A stretch of 64,000 bases of DNA from Winogradskyella sp. GTDB lineage: Bacteria > Bacteroidota > Bacteroidia > Flavobacteriales > Flavobacteriaceae. The notes beneath the pieces are model-generated. The model saw only the letters and a program-made list of their open reading frames with translations. It was not told where the DNA came from and made no database searches. Shown in pieces: positions 60,568 through 64,000 of the stretch. The stretch is from positions 24,100-88,099 of the forward strand of contig SHBX01000008.1 of assembly GCA_004211785.1 (NCBI GenBank), given 5' to 3'. The position numbers and the translations under genes are program-made. Numbering within the stretch: position 1 is the stretch's first letter; each line of letters starts with the position of its first letter.

Positions 60568-61314
60568 ATGAAACAATTTGAAAACAAAACTGCTCTTATA
60601 ATTGGAGGTACAAGCGGTATAGGCTATGCTACTGCAAAACAATTATTAAAAAATGGTGCAATCGTACATATCGTAGGAAGAAATCCAGACAAGATTACTG
60701 ATGAAGCAAATTTGATAAAGCATAAAGTAGATATTACCAATGTAAATGATGTAGAAGCATTATCGGAAAAAATTGATAGTCTAGATAACCTAGACTATTT
60801 AGTAAATGCTTCAGGTATTTTTGGACCTAAATCTTTCCTTGATCATACAAAAGAAGATTATGATTCTTATCTAGATCTTAATAGAGGTTTCTTTTTTACA
60901 ACACAGTCTAGTGCCAAAAAAATGAAAGAAACCAATGGTGGCGCAATTGTTAATGTTGGGTCTATGTGGGCCAAACAAGCTGTAAAAGCAACTCCATCAT
61001 CTGCTTATTCCATGCAAAAAGCTGGATTACATTCTTTAACACAGCACTTAGCCATGGAACTATCAGAACATAATATTAGAGTTAACGCTGTTTCACCAGC
61101 CGTAGTAAGCACTCCAGTATATCATAGTGTCTTTGGCGGTAAAGAAGAAGCAGAAAAGGCACTAGAAGGTTTTAATAACTTTCACCCTATAGGTAGAAAC
61201 GGAACTGCCGAAGACGTAGCAGAAAGCATTACATTTCTATTATCTGAAAAAGCATCATGGGTAACCGGAGCTATTTGGGATACTGATGGTGGCGTAATGG
61301 CAGGACGTAATTAA
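60568..61314 (+). CDS. Short-chain dehydrogenase/reductase
   Basis: The 248-residue cytoplasmic SDR has the NAD(P) motif [14 protein letters not shown], the NASGIFG segment, the catalytic Ser in GSMWAKQA and YSMQK in [10 protein letters not shown]. The C-terminal end ([24 protein letters not shown]) is typical of classical SDRs. Substrate is unknown; the TetR neighbour with matching operators suggests induction by a small molecule, maybe the substrate of this enzyme or a related toxin. A terminator follows at 61337-61370. Confidence 0.94.
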   Translation: MKQFENKTALIIGGTSGIGYATAKQLLKNGAIVHIVGRNPDKITDEANLIKHKVDITNVNDVEALSEKIDSLDNLDYLVNASGIFGPKSFLDHTKEDYDSYLDLNRGFFFTTQSSAKKMKETNGGAIVNVGSMWAKQAVKATPSSAYSMQKAGLHSLTQHLAMELSEHNIRVNAVSPAVVSTPVYHSVFGGKEEAEKALEGFNNFHPIGRNGTAEDVAESITFLLSEKASWVTGAIWDTDGGVMAGRN

Positions 61315-61336
61315 AAGTAAATATTAATTAGTATTC

Positions 61337-61370
61337 AAAAGCATCAATTTATAAGAAGTTGATGCTTTTT
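61337..61370 (+). terminator. Terminator of the SDR gene
   Basis: AAAAGCATCAA (61337-61347) and TTGATGCTTTT (61359-61369) form an 11-bp stem around an 11-nt loop, followed by TTTT. Confidence 0.85.
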
Positions 61371-61480
61371 TACATTTCATCATACAAAAATTACAATTCG
61401 GTAAATAAGATTGTTTTCAACTTGAGTTTTATTGGATATTTGAATCATCAATAACACATAAACCATTAAATCATACAATC

Positions 61481-61894
61481 ATGAAAAATTTAATCTTAAC
61501 AATCACTTTAGTATTTTCTTCATTTTTAACCTTCGCTCAAGATGGTATTACTATTACTGTAACAGTAGACAATGTTGCCAACAATGATGGCGTAGTATCC
61601 ATGGCTTTGCACACACAAAACACATTTATGAAAGACGCTCCTATACAAGGAAAAACTTCAAAAATTGAAGATAATAAAGTAACAATCACTTTCGAAAACG
61701 TAACATCTGGAGAATACGCAATACTAGGAAGCCATGATGCTAATAGTAATGGTAAAATGGACTTTAGAGAAAACGGAATGCCATTAGAAGCTTATGGTGC
61801 ATCTAACAATGTTATGAATTTTGGACCACCGCAATTCGCTGACGCTAAGTTTACCGTAGCAGATAAAGATTTAGAACTTAATATCAGGTTTTAA
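61481..61894 (+). CDS. DUF2141-family exported protein
   Basis: The 137-residue protein has a signal peptide (LILTITLVFSSFLTFAQ) and a DUF2141 body: ITVTVDNVANNDGVVSMALHT, TFENVTSGEYAILGSHDANSNGKMDFRENGMPLEAYGASNN and FADAKFTVADKDLELNI. The DANSNGKMD stretch looks like a calcium-binding loop (DxNxNGxxD), which is common in this family. It is probably a periplasmic or surface protein of unknown role. It is flanked by hairpin terminators on both sides, so it is its own unit. Confidence 0.92.
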   Translation: MKNLILTITLVFSSFLTFAQDGITITVTVDNVANNDGVVSMALHTQNTFMKDAPIQGKTSKIEDNKVTITFENVTSGEYAILGSHDANSNGKMDFRENGMPLEAYGASNNVMNFGPPQFADAKFTVADKDLELNIRF

Positions 61895-61925
61895 TAAAAA
61901 ATACAACTCATCAATCATCGTTAAG

Positions 61926-61952
61926 AAGCTGCAAATTATTGCGGCTTTTTTT
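61926..61952 (+). terminator. Terminator of the DUF2141 gene
   Basis: AAGCTGCAA (61926-61934) and TTGCGGCTT (61939-61947) pair over 9 positions with one T-G wobble, around ATTA, followed by a run of T residues. Confidence 0.82.
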
Positions 61953-62025
61953 ATGCATAATTTAAGTTTCTAATCATAGTCAAAACATATAGTTTTTATT
62001 ATTTTTATAGCCTAAATAAATACCA

Positions 62026-62967
62026 ATGACAATTACACAACTTAAATATACACTAGCAATAGCGGAGCATAAAAACTTTACCAAAGCTGCTGAAAAATGC
62101 TTTGTTACACAACCAACATTAAGTACACAAATACAAAAGCTAGAAGACGAACTAGATGTTATCATCTTTGATAGAGGAAAAAAACCAATAGAACTCACAG
62201 ATGTCGGTCGCAAAATAGTATTTCAAGCACGTAATATTGTTAATGAAGCTGAACGTATCCAAGATATTGTGGACCAGCAAAAAGGATTTATTGGTGGCGA
62301 ATTCAGGCTAGGAATTATACCAACAGTAATGCCAACACTCTTGCCAATGTTCTTAAAGAGTTTCATTAAAAAATATCCAAAGGTAAAACTCAAAATTGAA
62401 GAGCTCACCACTGAAGAAATATTAACACGTATTAATGAAGGTCACCTAGATGCTGCTATTGCTGCAACACCTCTTGAAAACGAAACCATAAAAGAAAGGG
62501 TGCTCTACTATGAACCCTTTGTTGCATACATTCCAGAAAACCATAGGTTAAAAGACAAAAAAGCTATCGAAATATCGGATTTAGAAATCGAAGATATGCT
62601 CTTATTAGAAGATGGCCATTGTTTTAGAGATGGTGTTATTAATCTTTGTAAAACATTTAAAGATCAAGTTGAAGACAGTTTTCAGCTTGAAAGCGGTAGT
62701 ATTGAAACTCTGATTAAATTATCAAATGAAGGTTTAGGCATGACACTCCTTCCCTATTTGCATACGTTAGATTTTAGAGAAAGATTAAGTCCAAACCTTA
62801 GGCATTTTACTGAACCTTCTCCTGCAAGAGAAGTCAGTATTATCTATCATAAAAGTGAGCTAAAGATGCAAATTATAGATGCAATGCATAATGTAATTTC
62901 TGGGATTATCAGAGGTGCAATTGCGTTTCAGAATGTTGAAATAATTAGTCCTTTATCTAAGTCATAG
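62026..62967 (+). CDS. oxyR: OxyR-like LysR-family regulator
   Basis: The 313-residue regulator has a LysR HTH at about residues 4-60 (MTITQLKYTLAIAEHKNFTKAAEKCFVTQPTLSTQIQKLEDELDV, given here by its landmarks) and a substrate domain. The OxyR redox cysteines are visible: GHCFRDGVINLC, with the two cysteines 9 residues apart, exactly as Cys199 and Cys208 of E. coli OxyR. It therefore likely senses hydrogen peroxide and activates peroxidase genes, which are not adjacent. It ends before a bidirectional terminator whose T run overlaps the next gene. Confidence 0.95.
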   Translation: MTITQLKYTLAIAEHKNFTKAAEKCFVTQPTLSTQIQKLEDELDVIIFDRGKKPIELTDVGRKIVFQARNIVNEAERIQDIVDQQKGFIGGEFRLGIIPTVMPTLLPMFLKSFIKKYPKVKLKIEELTTEEILTRINEGHLDAAIAATPLENETIKERVLYYEPFVAYIPENHRLKDKKAIEISDLEIEDMLLLEDGHCFRDGVINLCKTFKDQVEDSFQLESGSIETLIKLSNEGLGMTLLPYLHTLDFRERLSPNLRHFTEPSPAREVSIIYHKSELKMQIIDAMHNVISGIIRGAIAFQNVEIISPLSKS

Positions 62968-62970
62968 CAT

Positions 62971-63000
62971 AAAAAAAGCGACTCGTAAGTCGCTTTTTTT
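62971..63000. terminator. Bidirectional terminator between oxyR and the 65-residue gene
   Basis: AAAAAAAGCGACT (62971-62983) and AGTCGCTTTTTTT (62988-63000) form a perfect 13-bp stem around CGTA. The T run on the plus strand overlaps the stop codon of the opposite gene (62999-63001). Confidence 0.92.
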
Positions 63001-63196
63001 ATGCTTTAAGATAAACCAAACACTGGTCTAACTCTGGGTTTTGATGTATTAAACTTTGAATAAAAATTCGCAATTCCTCTAATTCGTATGGTAATAAGCG
63101 TTTTACTGCTTTTTCTACTTCTTTACAGAAAAGTGTAGTATCAAAACTCACCTTACTGAGTATAGTTTTCGTATACTCGAACATTGCTCTCGCCAT
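62999..63196 (-). CDS. Conserved 65-residue protein of unknown function
   Basis: The short protein MARAMFEYTKTILSKVSFD... EKAVKRLLPYELEEL... looks like a small helical protein I remember as widespread in Flavobacteriaceae, with the same MARAMFEYTKTIL start and LLPYE motif, but no named function. It has two helices, a basic N-terminal part and two cysteines. It lies on the minus strand, ending in the oxyR terminator, and would be transcribed alone. The conservation claim is from memory. Confidence 0.78.
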   Translation of the reverse strand: MARAMFEYTKTILSKVSFDTTLFCKEVEKAVKRLLPYELEELRIFIQSLIHQNPELDQCLVYLKA

Positions 63197-63530
63197 AGTT
63201 ATAATGGGGGTTTTTAGTTAAACGAAAGGTAGTTTTAATTCAATAGGCTTTGTTTTAATTAAACCTAAATTTAGAAAAAAAATGCTTTAGTTTTATTTTT
63301 CTGTCTAAAAATTTAACAGCTTCTTATGTTAAAAAATCCCGATGAACGAAAATTAAAATCGATTATCGCCATCTAATATATCACCAAGACCACCTAGAAT
63401 ATTACCTTCTCTCAAAAAATAGATTTTTTTATGCGAGCATTTATAGCATTAAATTTGTAATAAATAAAGCGGAAAATCATATAATGGAAATTCCGCTTAT
63501 TTTTTTACGCTCTACTGATACTATTTGAAA
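63197..63530. other. Intergenic region of 334 bases, no complete gene seen
   Basis: The right end holds the terminator of the SusD-like gene. The left part (63197-63340) is plain A/T-rich sequence that must contain the promoter of the 65-residue gene. In the middle, minus-strand codons at about 63357-63439 read KKIYFLREGNILGGLGDILDGD..., ending in a stop, but no start codon precedes them in frame, so it is at best a remnant. Confidence 0.6.
63467..63498 (-). terminator. Terminator of the SusD-like gene
   Basis: AAGCGGAA (63467-63474) and TTCCGCTT (63491-63498) form an 8-bp stem with a 16-nt loop and T/A-rich flanks. On the minus strand it lies 33 bases after the stop codon. Confidence 0.75.
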
Positions 63531-64000
63531 TTAATAGCCAGGATTTTGCTGAGCTCCAATTCCAGGATTTGCATTAATCTCTACAATAGGTATAGGTAAT
63601 GTAAATCTGAAATCACTAGCAGATAAAGCACAAGCTCCACTTTGAATATTACAAGCAATAAGATCTCTAGCAACACCTCTGTTTCCAGCTGTACCTGAAC
63701 GCTTTAAATCTTTATATCTGTGACCTTCATAAGCTAACTCTACTTTACGCTCATCTAATACTGCTCCTACTGCATCTGCAACTGAACTGTATGATGGTAA
63801 TGGTTGAGCAGCACCAAATCTAGCATCTCTTAATTGCTTGATTAAAGTAGCAGCACCTGTAAAGTTACTTTGGTATGCTCTTGCCTCTGCAGCAATTAAT
63901 AACATTTCAGAAGATCTGAATACTTTTAAATCATTCATTAATGGACGACCTTGTAATCCAGGATACTTTTGGATAACCAAAATATCATTATTCACTGGGT
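63531..64000 (-). CDS. RagB/SusD-family outer membrane lipoprotein, C-terminal part
   Basis: Only the C-terminal ~156 residues lie in the window; the frame is open through the right edge, and the apparent first residue is an internal GTG valine. SusD landmarks include VFRSSEMLLIAAEARAYQSN, ERKVELAYEGHRYKDLKRSG (the RxxELAxEGxRxxDLxR motif) and the end PIPIVEINANPGIGAQQNPGY, a typical SusD terminus (EIxxNPxLxQNPGY). SusD proteins bind glycans at the cell surface and pair with a SusC TonB receptor, which must lie beyond the window. A terminator follows at 63467-63498. Confidence 0.95.
   Translation of the reverse strand, partial: PVNNDILVIQKYPGLQGRPLMNDLKVFRSSEMLLIAAEARAYQSNFTGAATLIKQLRDARFGAAQPLPSYSSVADAVGAVLDERKVELAYEGHRYKDLKRSGTAGNRGVARDLIACNIQSGACALSASDFRFTLPIPIVEINANPGIGAQQNPGY

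Noticed and set aside
1..64000. CRISPR arrays, insertion sequences, phage genes, plasmid origins and known defence systems
   Set aside because: I found no regularly spaced direct repeats, no transposase or integrase gene, no phage structural gene and no recognisable defence gene. MoxR, DUF58 and AAA proteins here fit envelope clusters rather than defence islands.

Overview
The window is a low-GC chromosomal segment from a member of the Bacteroidota, almost certainly the family Flavobacteriaceae and probably a marine, carotenoid-pigmented genus (the family is well supported, the genus is not). The evidence is a carotenoid set (crtI, crtB, crtZ, crtY), RagB/SusD and TonB-dependent outer-membrane proteins, SPII lipoproteins with acidic residues after the cysteine, an eukaryote/archaeal-like ProS, the nusB-DUF1573-yajC order, and repeated promoter signals of the Bacteroidota type (-33 TTG, about 19-20 nt, -7 TAnnTTTG). 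No phage, transposase, plasmid, CRISPR or known defence system is visible. This is mostly ordinary core chromosome.

Layout. 1-2706: the end of crtI, then crtB and crtZ. 2707-8288 (minus): a small secreted protein, a TlpA-like thioredoxin, a lipoprotein with two RskA-like domains beside a Crp/Fnr regulator, and a FadL-like barrel behind a repeat-rich lipoprotein. 8391-10832: proS, tRNA-Glu, rpsT and a SnoaL-like gene. 10912-18607 (minus): aconitase, then an operon of three parvulin/SurA-like proteins followed by a MoxR ATPase. 18792-23100: a small unknown gene, crtY, a Tat-exported class V aminotransferase and two lipoproteins. 23167-26914 (minus): guaB and an operon of porin, FMN-binding protein and membrane protein. 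27059-30977: mvaB, a LysE-type exporter and pyrD on minus, divergent from pepT. 31048-36086: a CarboxypepD-like protein, a YdeI-like protein, yajC, DUF1573, nusB and leucine dehydrogenase. 36218-45014: an ABC exporter, a DUF3276 protein, an M14 peptidase, a CsaA-like protein, a thioredoxin-like protein, a TPR protein and a TonB receptor. 45271-49584: an ECF sigma factor with membrane partners, an acyltransferase, a Nudix hydrolase and a cyclophilin. 49644-52303: an M3 peptidase and a secreted unknown. 52307-59896: RDD and TRIC genes divergent from a six-gene SpoIIM / membrane protein / DUF4129 / DUF4350 / MoxR / DUF58 operon. 59946-61314: a TetR-SDR pair with two matching operators. 61481-64000: a DUF2141 protein, OxyR, a conserved 65-residue protein and the C-terminal part of a SusD-like lipoprotein.

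How the genes work together. The carotenoid genes make and hydroxylate beta-carotene. The parvulin cluster, TlpA, cyclophilin and DUF1573 proteins belong to the periplasm/outer membrane, alongside several barrel proteins. The MoxR-DUF58-DUF4129-DUF4350 cluster looks like one membrane-associated machine of unknown purpose. The porin-FMN-binding-membrane operon suggests an extracytoplasmic flavin redox function.

The most interesting observations are: two near-identical TetR operators, one overlapping a promoter whose transcript may be leaderless; a class-2-like PyrD with cysteine where the class-2 serine base is expected; a tandem RskA-like surface lipoprotein beside a 20-bp perfect palindrome and a Crp/Fnr gene; a folded noncoding repeat at 32117-32221; and the flavinylation-motif operon. 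I found no clearly new defence or mobile system.
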